Origin: Filimonas sp.
GTDB lineage: Bacteria; Bacteroidota; Bacteroidia; Chitinophagales; Chitinophagaceae
Direction: 5' to 3'
Assembly (NCBI GenBank): GCA_017306865.1
Contig: JAFKHH010000015.1
Location: 310,001 to 374,000 of the forward strand
DNA length: 64,000 nt
This document shows, in pieces, positions 25,819 to 33,752 of this stretch (its first letter is position 1; every line of letters starts with the position of its first letter). The position numbers and the translations under genes were made by a program. A model generated the notes under the pieces. That model saw only the letters and a program-made list of their open reading frames with translations. It searched no databases and had not been told where the DNA came from.

Positions 25819-27477
25819 CTAGTTATTATTAATCGCAAGCACATTTGCATGCAATGCCATACGTGTAGCCAATATATGTTCACAAGGGCCTTGCGTTAAC
25901 TGATTGGCATTGTAAAATGAGCACTCACACGAGGCTTTTATTAAACGTTGATCTTTATCTATTACAGCCAGCGTATTGTACGTTTCCTTCTTCCCTTTTA
26001 CCTTTCCGGTTATATGTAATGTTTCATTCTCTACATGCGTATTAATCTTAACAGCGGCTTGCGCTATCAGTTCACTTGCCATTCGCTCCTGCTCACTGCT
26101 AAAACGTAACGCATTAAAGTCAAGAGGGTCTTGTGTAAGCTCTCTTACTCTATATACACCATTTTTTAGATCATAAATCACCCTGCCGGCCTGCGTGTAC
26201 GCGGTAAGCGCGGCTATTACAGTTGCTGAGGACAGCGATAATTTAGCCGTCAAATCCTCTACGCTTGCTTTCCAGTTTTCCCTTAACGCATTGAAAACCG
26301 TTTGTTTTGTTAACAGGTCCACATGACCACGTGGCGCCATTAGGTCGAAATTACCTGCACGGCTCCAATCATTGCTCGTCCATCCAGATAATCCCAATGT
26401 AAAAGTCATATCATCCATATCAGCCATAAAGAACGATGGCAGGCCAGAACCCAACAATGCTACGCGAATTTTTTTGGCAACAGGTATCAAACGTTCTAAT
26501 GTCAGTAAACGCCTGCGTCCCCAGATCCTGATGGTTCTGTTATCATTTCCTGTATAAACAGACCGGTGAAAAGTGAGTGTTTCATACCAGGGCTCTATTA
26601 CCAATTGTATTGGTTTGCCCGGCTCCAGCACAAAGCGCAATGCACGTGGTCCCTCCTGCTCTTTAAAACGACGCAGGTATTGGCAAAGACTATAAATATC
26701 CATCGGGTGCAGCTCAAAGGTAGTGGCAGGCAATGTCATAGCAGAGCTTACCTGCAAAAAGCCACGTACCCACGAGTCTGGCAAGTCTATTTTTACTTCT
26801 TTATACGTTGCTTCATTCGTAGTCTGTGTTTCAAAACCAGATGGGTCTATTACAAAACTCGTATCCTTATAGTTACGTATTTTTTGAAACTCGCCGTATA
26901 GTGCTGCGGAATAATCAATATTGGTAGTACCGCATGCAAACTCACTGATCCCCGTAAATACATTATAGTTACAACTCAACTTGCCATACGACGATTCATC
27001 CTGGCTGAAGCATTCAAAAAATACTTCATCAGGATGTACAGTAATCACCGGGTCTAATACAAACCATGCATCTTTATCTTTACTATATAAATAATCGAAA
27101 TAGCTTCTTTTTGCTTTATTGAATGGCCCGGAAATCCGTTCTTTTTCTGCACGAATATGTTGTAATTCAGCTCTTACCTCCGCTAGTCGTGTGCGTACTT
27201 CTTCCACCTGCGATTGAGACATATACTCACTTAGCCATAACTTCTCCTGTTCTGCAGCCCATTCTTTATACGCTGTTTTATCTTTTGGTTTAAAACGCAG
27301 GTCAGATACTACTACATCATGCAACGCGGATATTGCTTCACGGAACGCAACCTTTTTATTCAGCTTTCCCACAAATGCTACAGGATCACGTAGTGTGTCC
27401 GGCGCAAAACTCATGGCTGTGCCATGCGTATCGCTACTTACAGTACTATTGCCAGCATATTTATAATCGAATAGCAT
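25819..27477 (-). CDS. Retron accessory protein with winged helix and SWIM zinc finger
   Basis: The 552-residue protein ends in a SWIM zinc finger with ligands C517, C519, C532 and H534 (CECSFYN...GPCEH). A winged-helix-like segment precedes it at about 375-425 (LTKQTVFNALRENWKASVEDLTAKLSLSSATVIAALTAYTQAGRVIYDL). The N-terminal half has a helical stretch with charged coiled coil (EVRTRLAEVRAELQHIRAEKERI). The gene starts 5 bases after the WGR/ARM gene and is the last gene of the retron operon. RT + ARM/WGR + WH-SWIM is the gene set I recall as retron type XIII, a predicted anti-phage system. SWIM fingers bind nucleic acid or protein, so it could bind the multicopy single-stranded DNA. Confidence 0.85.
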   Translation of the reverse strand: MLFDYKYAGNSTVSSDTHGTAMSFAPDTLRDPVAFVGKLNKKVAFREAISALHDVVVSDLRFKPKDKTAYKEWAAEQEKLWLSEYMSQSQVEEVRTRLAEVRAELQHIRAEKERISGPFNKAKRSYFDYLYSKDKDAWFVLDPVITVHPDEVFFECFSQDESSYGKLSCNYNVFTGISEFACGTTNIDYSAALYGEFQKIRNYKDTSFVIDPSGFETQTTNEATYKEVKIDLPDSWVRGFLQVSSAMTLPATTFELHPMDIYSLCQYLRRFKEQEGPRALRFVLEPGKPIQLVIEPWYETLTFHRSVYTGNDNRTIRIWGRRRLLTLERLIPVAKKIRVALLGSGLPSFFMADMDDMTFTLGLSGWTSNDWSRAGNFDLMAPRGHVDLLTKQTVFNALRENWKASVEDLTAKLSLSSATVIAALTAYTQAGRVIYDLKNGVYRVRELTQDPLDFNALRFSSEQERMASELIAQAAVKINTHVENETLHITGKVKGKKETYNTLAVIDKDQRLIKASCECSFYNANQLTQGPCEHILATRMALHANVLAINNN

Positions 27478-27482
27478 ACTGC

Positions 27483-30400
27483 TTAATTTTTAATGGTTAG
27501 GTGCATCGCCGTTTGCGGATAACGATGTTTGATGGCAGTTAAAATATCTATGCAGGTAGCTTTGTCCTGCACTGTTGTTTGTGCGGCTACATCATCCAGT
27601 AGAGCGGTAGCCCACTTAGCAGTAGCCTCATTCTTTAATGCTTCCGTTTGTACAAAAGCAAACACACGGTCTTTCGCTACCCTGCCTTTATTTACACGCA
27701 TCAATACAGAGCGGAAATAAAATTCCAGGCTTTGCAATACAGGAAGATTATCAGCGGCATATACAGATAAATAACCGGTTACCAATGCCTGTACATTCAG
27801 GCTTGGATGTTGACTTAGCTTCTCAAGATATTCCAATGCATGTTCTGGCTTAAAATAACGGGTGATCAGTTCCTTGCCAAATGCTTCCACGTCCGGACGT
27901 ATAGAATCTGTAATGCCTATCAGTGTATCTGTATCCCAGTCTGTTTCTTCAAAACTTGTTTTAAAGAAATGAAAAGCAAATGCGCGTGTATCATCCCATG
28001 TAGCATCAAGAATGCCCAACGCCTTGTTTTTTTCTGCACGGATGCGCTCCACATGTTGCTGAAAATAACTCCTGCTCCATTGGCGCAGTGCCAATAACTC
28101 GTGGTTGCCAAATGATATGATCTGTGGCAACGTAAATGCGTCAGGCCGGTCATAACCCTCCAATATTTCCAGCCCCAATAGTTGGCTTGGCCTGTATTGG
28201 GCGTGTACTAGTTTAGTAATATCCTTTGGTTGCAAGCCTGTATTCCAATAAGGCTTCAGATCATTGGATCCGAACTGTAACAATACGGCATGCGCTCCTT
28301 CATATTTTTCTTTACGTATCAGCGCATATACAATATTGCGCACTATCGTATTGCGTGTATCGGCAGTAGTAACAAGCAACAGGCGCAGGCGATTGACTAC
28401 CGCATGCAAAACATCTTCATATTCACTGTCTGCCATATCCAGCAGGGATTGCAGATGTTCCGGTGTTTGTAAAAATTCCGTCGGATAATTATTCAGCAGA
28501 CTGATGCCATTTTTCCGGATGTCAGCAACAGGGTTGCCTGCAAATAAATAGACAATAGAAAAAGGCACATCAGTTGCAGCGTCTTTTGTTTTAAATAACA
28601 AAATGTCTCCTGCCAGTAACTTGTTTGCATTCAGGTCAGAAGACATTAACTGGCCTACAATGCTCCAGCTTATTTGTTGTAATGGTGCTTGCGCTACCAG
28701 TTTCAATTTGTCTATTACAGCTAACGCTAATACGTTATTTTCTTCCGTATTTGGCAGGTGGAGTAGGTCTGTGATAACTTTACCCGTTATTGCCTGCAGA
28801 CGTTCCTGTGCAAAGACGGTCTGCCGCAGCAAATCATTAATGAACGTTTTACAGTCTGCGTGTCTGTTAAACAAAAGCGTTAGGACAAATGACAGATCAT
28901 TCATAAATGTTGTTGCATTCATAGTGATTACATCTTTTGCCCAGAACCTTGCGTCAGCGTAATTTGCGTTTAATACCTGCGCAACAAACAATATGCTGTT
29001 TTGCAATACATCTGCCTTCCTGGTCAGCAATTCATAGCCAAACTCTTGCGGCAACAGGAAATGTGTATTGAGTAGTTGGAGAATGGTTTGCTCATCAAAT
29101 TTCGCGCAGATGGCTTCAAAATCCTTATGAGCTTTCAGATTGTTATAGGCAAAATTATGTATTGTTTTAAGCTGTGCCTGCATTAATAGTTGTACATACG
29201 CTTCCGGTATGCTATCCCAGTATGCCGCGTATAATTCTGTTCGCGGCGGCATTGTTTTTTTTATCTCCGGTTGTACAATAGCAGGTTGCACTGGTATTGG
29301 CGCCTGCTGGGGTGCTGAAGCAGGTGCTTTTTTGCCAAAGATGTTTTTGAAGAAACTGACTGCCGTATCTATCACAGAGCCACTATCTCCGTTATCACCT
29401 TGCGCAGTTTCGTTGCTACCATGTTGTAATGTAGCTGGCGTAGCAACAGGTACAGACGTTTCAGGTGAGTAGTAATAACGCGTGCTTTCTACATTACGCT
29501 TACCTGTAGCAAATTTTAAGGAAGGGAGTAATTCTCTTTTCGTATCATTACCAAATAAGATAACGGATAATAGCAATGCACTTGCGCATTCCGGATAGCT
29601 TATTAAAGTGTACGTATATTTTTTTGTTTTATAATCATATACCCCATACGGCGTCCTTGGCTGTTCTGTTGCTGCTTCAAAGTCTGTTTCCTTATATTGC
29701 AATAAAGTGGCCACAGCAAGGCGCACATAGGCTTTGGCATCGCTGAAATTATTTTCAGCACAGAGATAAGCCAAACTATTTTTCTGAAAATATTCTTTCG
29801 TGTATTGTGAAAAAGCGAGTTTGCTCTCTTTCGTTTTCAACTCTTTTCTTTCACGTCCACGCTTGCCGTCAGATGAGGATACTTTAAAGAACGCTTTTTC
29901 TTTTTCCAATCTATAAGAAAGAATCGCTACTGTAAACGCATCCTGTCGTAACTGTGCTAATTTATAAATGGCGCGTATATATTTGAAAAACGGTGGCGCA
30001 AAACGTACTGTTTTCAACACGCTATGCAATGCGGGCAGCAATGTTGTTTTCACTTTACACAGCAGGTAAAGGTCGGTAAGAAAATGTACTTCTTTTTGCT
30101 GCACTAATTGATTCAACACGGTTTCATACGTCACAATATCTTCCTGCTGGATAGTTGGTTGTAATTCCTCCGGCAACAAAGCAATTAGTTTGTTGCACAA
30201 CTCCGTTGCGTTTTCAGTAGTAGTCAATGAAAGTAAACCTTCATACGCAATGTTGCGTACAAATAAATTTTTACCCGTGCTGAATGCAAACGACTGAAAC
30301 AATTGCTGCGCCTGCAGTTCACGCATTTTTATCAGCATGTAAATGGCTGCATAAGTTTGCAGTTCATCACCCTTAGTTGCCAGTTTTAATATAAATGGAA

Positions 30401-30809
30401 TGGCTTCCTGCATTTGCAAAGCGCCTGCTTTCCAGATTACACGACTTGTTTTCCAGCCGGTTTTAAAACTGTTCTTGCCATCTACTGCATCCTGCAAACG
30501 CCTGAGTATAGCGCCCTTTACTGTTTGAGTATTCACGCCTTCCAGCGAAGGCAATTCAATAAATGTCTCTGCTTCAGTTTGGTAGCCTTTAGCTCTTTTC
30601 TCGGCTTCCAATGCACTAAAAAGTTGCATTGCTTTATCGCGCGACACAGCTTCGGCTGTTTTCGTGCCTTCCTTCAAAGCCGCACCACGCCTGCCATAGC
30701 GGAAGTTGACCAAAAATTTGTCGCTGCCCATCTCACACAGGTCTATCTCATACACCTTGTCGGAGTTGCCTTCCCTGAAAAATAATTTTACCTGTTGAAT
30801 CAGTTTCAT
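27483..30809 (-). CDS. Retron accessory protein: WGR domain and ARM/HEAT-like repeats
   Basis: The 1108-residue protein begins with a WGR-type domain (about residues 5-75: QVKLFFREGNSDKVYEIDLCEMGSDKFLVNFRYGRRGAALKEGTKT), a nucleic-acid-binding module known from PARPs, here with YGR instead of WGR. The rest is almost entirely helical repeats resembling HEAT/ARM (for example AIPFILKLATKGDELQTYAAIYMLIKM; LLNNYPTEFLQTPEHLQSLLDMADSEYEDVLHAVVNRLRLLL). A Pro/Gln/Ala-rich linker lies near 490-525. It resembles the MolR/YehI type of large WGR proteins. It is translationally close to the SWIM gene and about 300 bases downstream of the RT gene. Presumed effector or scaffold of the retron. Confidence 0.85.
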   Translation of the reverse strand: MKLIQQVKLFFREGNSDKVYEIDLCEMGSDKFLVNFRYGRRGAALKEGTKTAEAVSRDKAMQLFSALEAEKRAKGYQTEAETFIELPSLEGVNTQTVKGAILRRLQDAVDGKNSFKTGWKTSRVIWKAGALQMQEAIPFILKLATKGDELQTYAAIYMLIKMRELQAQQLFQSFAFSTGKNLFVRNIAYEGLLSLTTTENATELCNKLIALLPEELQPTIQQEDIVTYETVLNQLVQQKEVHFLTDLYLLCKVKTTLLPALHSVLKTVRFAPPFFKYIRAIYKLAQLRQDAFTVAILSYRLEKEKAFFKVSSSDGKRGRERKELKTKESKLAFSQYTKEYFQKNSLAYLCAENNFSDAKAYVRLAVATLLQYKETDFEAATEQPRTPYGVYDYKTKKYTYTLISYPECASALLLSVILFGNDTKRELLPSLKFATGKRNVESTRYYYSPETSVPVATPATLQHGSNETAQGDNGDSGSVIDTAVSFFKNIFGKKAPASAPQQAPIPVQPAIVQPEIKKTMPPRTELYAAYWDSIPEAYVQLLMQAQLKTIHNFAYNNLKAHKDFEAICAKFDEQTILQLLNTHFLLPQEFGYELLTRKADVLQNSILFVAQVLNANYADARFWAKDVITMNATTFMNDLSFVLTLLFNRHADCKTFINDLLRQTVFAQERLQAITGKVITDLLHLPNTEENNVLALAVIDKLKLVAQAPLQQISWSIVGQLMSSDLNANKLLAGDILLFKTKDAATDVPFSIVYLFAGNPVADIRKNGISLLNNYPTEFLQTPEHLQSLLDMADSEYEDVLHAVVNRLRLLLVTTADTRNTIVRNIVYALIRKEKYEGAHAVLLQFGSNDLKPYWNTGLQPKDITKLVHAQYRPSQLLGLEILEGYDRPDAFTLPQIISFGNHELLALRQWSRSYFQQHVERIRAEKNKALGILDATWDDTRAFAFHFFKTSFEETDWDTDTLIGITDSIRPDVEAFGKELITRYFKPEHALEYLEKLSQHPSLNVQALVTGYLSVYAADNLPVLQSLEFYFRSVLMRVNKGRVAKDRVFAFVQTEALKNEATAKWATALLDDVAAQTTVQDKATCIDILTAIKHRYPQTAMHLTIKN

Positions 30810-31108
30810 AGTTGCCGTTTCGCAGGTTATGAATATTGTTTAAAAATCTACCTCATCCCAATCCTTCTCCCAAGGAGAAGGGCTATTGTTAAATCGTATT
30901 ACTACAGTACAAGTGAGTGACACAACAGACGATGAATAGAATTACTACAGCTCGTTTCCAAAGTTTTCTATTTATTGTCCCGGCAGCATTGCTACTATCA
31001 TCGACTGTTGCGTCGCACACTTCATCGTTCCTTTCTTTATTCAGCATTGTGCAACATCACCTTTCCTCATCCCAACCCTTCTCCTTGGGAGAAGGGTTGG
31101 GATGAGAT
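30810..31108. repeat. Retron operon spacer holding REP-like and dispersed-element repeats
   Basis: The gap between RT and WGR genes holds two copies of a cctcatcccaa-ccttctcc palindrome: a partial one at 30851-30884 and a perfect 19-bp stem at 31066-31106. Between them are two oppositely oriented copies of the dispersed element: acaagtgagtgacacaacag then acgatgaatagaattactac (30908-30950), and tcgactgttgcgtcgcacac ttcatcg (31000-31027). No open frame of note. Confidence 0.7.
31066..31106. repeat. Perfect 19-bp REP-like hairpin after the RT gene
   Basis: CTCATCCCAACCCTTCTCC (31066-31084) and its exact complement (31088-31106) flank a 3-nt loop, ending 2 bases before the RT stop codon. It could limit transcription into the two large accessory genes or protect the upstream RNA. 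Confidence 0.8.
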
Positions 31109-32632
31109 TTAAAACACACTCCACCAATCCGTCTTATCTGCGCTTTTCTCTTTTGCTACAGTTGGTATTAATGTTTCCTTTACTTCCGCTACAACTGTTG
31201 TAACGGTTGGCTTAGGCATTGTATTATCTACCAACGGATAGCCATGTGTAGCCACTATTTTTTCCAGTTGCGTTTTATACAATTTCGCTTTCACCGGGTT
31301 CACCATATTCACGAAATTGATATACCCCTCTACAGCATTAACAAGGTGTTTGGCATTACCCCATTGCTGGTCTTTCCAGCCATTCATTTGTAAGTTGTGC
31401 AGTAATGCCCTGAACTTTCGTAACTGGCTTCTTTCCACATTCAATTGCTTATTCACTACAATGCCTGTCACCTTCTGTTGTCCACCTTTGCGCATAATAT
31501 GTGTTTTGCCTGGGTGTACTTCAAAACCTTCTGCGGTCACGATCTTTTTAATAAGATAAAGCAACTTTGTTATCTGCTTTGCATTATCATTTGTAGTAGA
31601 GAATGTGAGATCATCTGCATAGCGCGTGTAAGCGAAGTTCAGCTTTGCCGCAAGGCCTTGTATCTTTTTATCCAGTTTATATGCAATGATATTACTGATA
31701 GCCGGGCTTGCCGGTGAGCCTTGCGGTAAACATCGTTTACCATTCTGTACATAATATTTTACCCCGTCCATTTCCACTTCTTCTGTCTCCGCCTGCGTAC
31801 AAATAAGCGCAAAAATGATGGCCTGCTGCTCGGAATAGCCAAGCTTTTTAAACACACCTTTTACGCGTGCGTAAGTAATGGTTGGAAAAAAGTCTTTCAG
31901 GTCTACATTCACAATAATGTCTTTGCCCACATGCGGTGCTGCATTGGTAACAATGGAACGTTGCCTGATAAAGCCATGTGCTACCGTTTCATTTGGCAAA
32001 TGACACAGCACATTATTCAATACCCAAAGTTGCAATTTTTTTAATTGTTTTTTAGGGGCGGATATACGCCGTTTGCCCCCGGATTTTTTGGGCACTTCAA
32101 ATACATGATAATGATTGGTGCGCGATACCTTACGCTGGTACAGCAGGTAGCGCAACGTTGCCAGGTCTACCTGCATAGCATTTGCCAGCGATGGAATGTT
32201 AGGAAAAACAGGTAAGCCAAATTGTTGCAAAATCGTACTATCAGATACCGTATTATTAAGTCCTGCAGATACACCGGGGCCAAGGTAAATGATATTTTCA
32301 AGCTGTGTTTGTTGCCAGCTTGTTGCCTTATCCAGCTTCTTCTGTTTATTCTTTTGCTTAGTCTGTTCACGCTTTTCCTTTGCCAGTTTCATGCGCGCTT
32401 TACGCATCTCCTTCAACATAGCTTCCTGGTTGCTGAATTTCCTGTCCTTTGCTACCAGTGTGTTTAATTCTTGTGAGAGTGAGGCCTCTTTTTTAATCAA
32501 GGTTTCGGAGTAAGTAGGTACAACTGATGACTCCCAAAAACCGAGCCTCTGCATTTCCTCCAGAATGTATTGGTCCTTAGAGGTGGCCCTAATACGGTCA
32601 TAGATCTGCTGTCTAGTCAAATTTGTTGACAT
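31109..32632 (-). CDS. Retron reverse transcriptase
   Basis: With the start at 32632 (MSTNLTRQQIYD), the protein has 507 residues. RT motifs are DLKDFFPTI (244-252), LPQGSPASPAISN (302-314) and the catalytic YADDLTFS (338-345). The retron-specific NAxxH motif appears as N230-AAP-H234 and VTG at 388-390 (VTGIVVN). The first 115 residues form an extension with a Lys/Gln/Glu-rich coiled segment (about 73-105). The enzyme should reverse-transcribe part of the upstream RNA into RNA-linked single-stranded DNA. A frame open to 32734 overlaps the predicted msd region; the 32632 start, preceded by taaagag, is preferred. Confidence 0.93.
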   Translation of the reverse strand: MSTNLTRQQIYDRIRATSKDQYILEEMQRLGFWESSVVPTYSETLIKKEASLSQELNTLVAKDRKFSNQEAMLKEMRKARMKLAKEKREQTKQKNKQKKLDKATSWQQTQLENIIYLGPGVSAGLNNTVSDSTILQQFGLPVFPNIPSLANAMQVDLATLRYLLYQRKVSRTNHYHVFEVPKKSGGKRRISAPKKQLKKLQLWVLNNVLCHLPNETVAHGFIRQRSIVTNAAPHVGKDIIVNVDLKDFFPTITYARVKGVFKKLGYSEQQAIIFALICTQAETEEVEMDGVKYYVQNGKRCLPQGSPASPAISNIIAYKLDKKIQGLAAKLNFAYTRYADDLTFSTTNDNAKQITKLLYLIKKIVTAEGFEVHPGKTHIMRKGGQQKVTGIVVNKQLNVERSQLRKFRALLHNLQMNGWKDQQWGNAKHLVNAVEGYINFVNMVNPVKAKLYKTQLEKIVATHGYPLVDNTMPKPTVTTVVAEVKETLIPTVAKEKSADKTDWWSVF

Positions 32633-32654
32633 CTCTTTAGGTTTAAGGTAAAAA

Positions 32655-32677
32655 GGCCTTGCTGTGACAGCAAGGCC
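32655..32677 (-). terminator. Terminator-like hairpin between retron RNA and RT start
   Basis: GGCCTTGCTG and CAGCAAGGCC pair perfectly around TCA on the minus strand and are followed by TTTTT. It lies about 20 bases before the RT start codon, so it looks like an attenuator that would leave more free retron RNA than RT mRNA. Confidence 0.65.
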
Positions 32678-32678
32678 T

Positions 32679-32896
32679 GGATCGGAACCTTCGTATTTTC
32701 CGCGGACTATATCAATCAACTCCGAGAACTGCACTAGTATGTGCGGTTGAACTCTTGGAGCGGGTACCGAAACCGCACATACTAGTGCGTGTTCTCCCCA
32801 TAAGATTGCAGGTAGTGCCGAATGTCTTATAATGAATCAGTGATGACGATACATCATCATTTTCTTATTCAGAAAAGCAAGGTACTTTCCAAATCC
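32679..32896 (-). ncRNA. Predicted retron msr-msd RNA
   Basis: Read on the minus strand, 5' to 3': a putative a1 strand (32896-32879, GGATTTGGAAAGTACCTT); a stem-loop with nested arms TGAAT/ATTCA and TGATGA/TCATCA (about 32871-32833); a second stem ATAAGA/TCTTAT; then a long msd-like hairpin. That hairpin has arms GAGAAC + GCACTAGTATGTGCGGTT (32796-32771 side and 32748-32724 side), 18 bp perfect plus 6 bp across a small bulge, with a 22-nt loop at 32749-32770. A putative a2 strand AAGGTTCCGATCC (32691-32679) can pair with a1 in three 4-bp blocks. This order matches known retron RNAs. Exact ends and the branching G are not determined. Confidence 0.7.
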
Positions 32897-32919
32897 GTGA
32901 CGAATATATGCAAAAAACT

Positions 32920-32983
32920 GATTTGAGATTTGAAATTGTTTTACAGCTATAATCTCAAATTTTAAATATCAAATCTCAAATTA
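32920..32983. repeat. Echo inverted repeat of gatttgaaat words after prfH
   Basis: gatttgagatttgaaattg and aatctcaaattttaaatatc, aaatctcaaatt form an imperfect stem-loop directly downstream of the prfH stop codon and upstream of the retron RNA. It may separate the two transcripts. Confidence 0.55.
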
Positions 32984-33598
32984 TCAACTAAGCGAAGCTT
33001 CTACTGTTCGTACCGCTTCTCCCCTTTTTATCAGGTTGTGTTGCATCCATTTTTGTTGCATTACATTCAATGCCTGCTCCATTTGCCAGCTTGTTATTTT
33101 AGCTTTCAAACGTTCCAATGCTTCTTTTTTATTTTGCAATTGAGAACGCCTGTCAGATGCTGTAACGGAAATGCCAGAAGGTATATGCGTAGCACGCACA
33201 GCCGTTTCTGTTTTATTTACATGCTGCCCGCCCGGCCCGGATGCACGGCATGTTTTATATACCACATCCTTTTCATCTAGTTGTATCACTTCGCTTTGAT
33301 CATGTGCCTGTATGCTTACAAACCAGTTTTTCCGCTTATGAAACTTTCGATAAGGACTTTGTGCAATCCACTGTACTGTACCTTGCCAACTGTTTACAAA
33401 AGCATGCAGTTGTTTCCCCTTTAGCAATACATTCGCAGATAATAGCGTACCATTTATATTGCCTTCCGTTTTCTCTATGACAGTAGCCTCTATTTTTTGA
33501 TCACGCGCTTCCTGTAGCAAAAGCTCCAACACCTTCGCCACCACACGTGTACATTCTTCCGGGCCCTTACCCGCCGATATTTGTAATAAAATGTCCAT
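32984..33598 (-). CDS. prfH: Peptide chain release factor homologue PrfH
   Basis: The 204-residue protein is a truncated class-I release factor: the catalytic GGQ lies at 123-125 in SGPGGQHVNKTETAVRATHIPSGISV, and the stop-codon-recognition domain of RF1/RF2 is replaced by a short N-terminal region (LLQISAGKGPEECTRVVAKVLELLL). PrfH is known to act on ribosomes whose decoding centre has been cut, releasing the nascent chain, and works with the RNA ligase RtcB encoded next to it. Here rtcB is directly upstream on the same strand with 154 bases of repeat-rich spacer. The gene is followed by the retron RNA. A role in recovery from ribosome-targeting toxins is therefore well supported by context. 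Confidence 0.93.
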   Translation of the reverse strand: MDILLQISAGKGPEECTRVVAKVLELLLQEARDQKIEATVIEKTEGNINGTLLSANVLLKGKQLHAFVNSWQGTVQWIAQSPYRKFHKRKNWFVSIQAHDQSEVIQLDEKDVVYKTCRASGPGGQHVNKTETAVRATHIPSGISVTASDRRSQLQNKKEALERLKAKITSWQMEQALNVMQQKWMQHNLIKRGEAVRTVEASLS

Positions 33599-33599
33599 A

Positions 33600-33752
33600 T
33601 AAGTTCAATTTGAAAATTAATTGATTTGAAAATTTGAAAATGATGGGAGGAAATTGTTACATGGCTTAATTGTTACATTGTTAAAACAACAATTAAACAA
33701 TATGACAATGCAACAATTGTCAAATTCCCACATCTTCAAATTTTCAAATTCT
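33600..33752. repeat. Echo inverted repeats between rtcB and prfH
   Basis: Two nested word families are present: gatttgaaaatttgaaaatg (33620-33640) against cttcaaattttcaaattc (33732-33750), and inside these aattgttacatggcttaatt, gttacattgttaa against aacaattaaacaatatgac, aatgcaacaattg. Together they can fold into one long hairpin between two co-directional genes. Confidence 0.6.

Noticed and set aside
32632-32734. N-terminal extension of the retron RT to the ATG at 32734
   Set aside because: It would place coding sequence over one arm of the predicted msd hairpin and over the attenuator hairpin; the extra 34 residues do not resemble an RT N-terminus.
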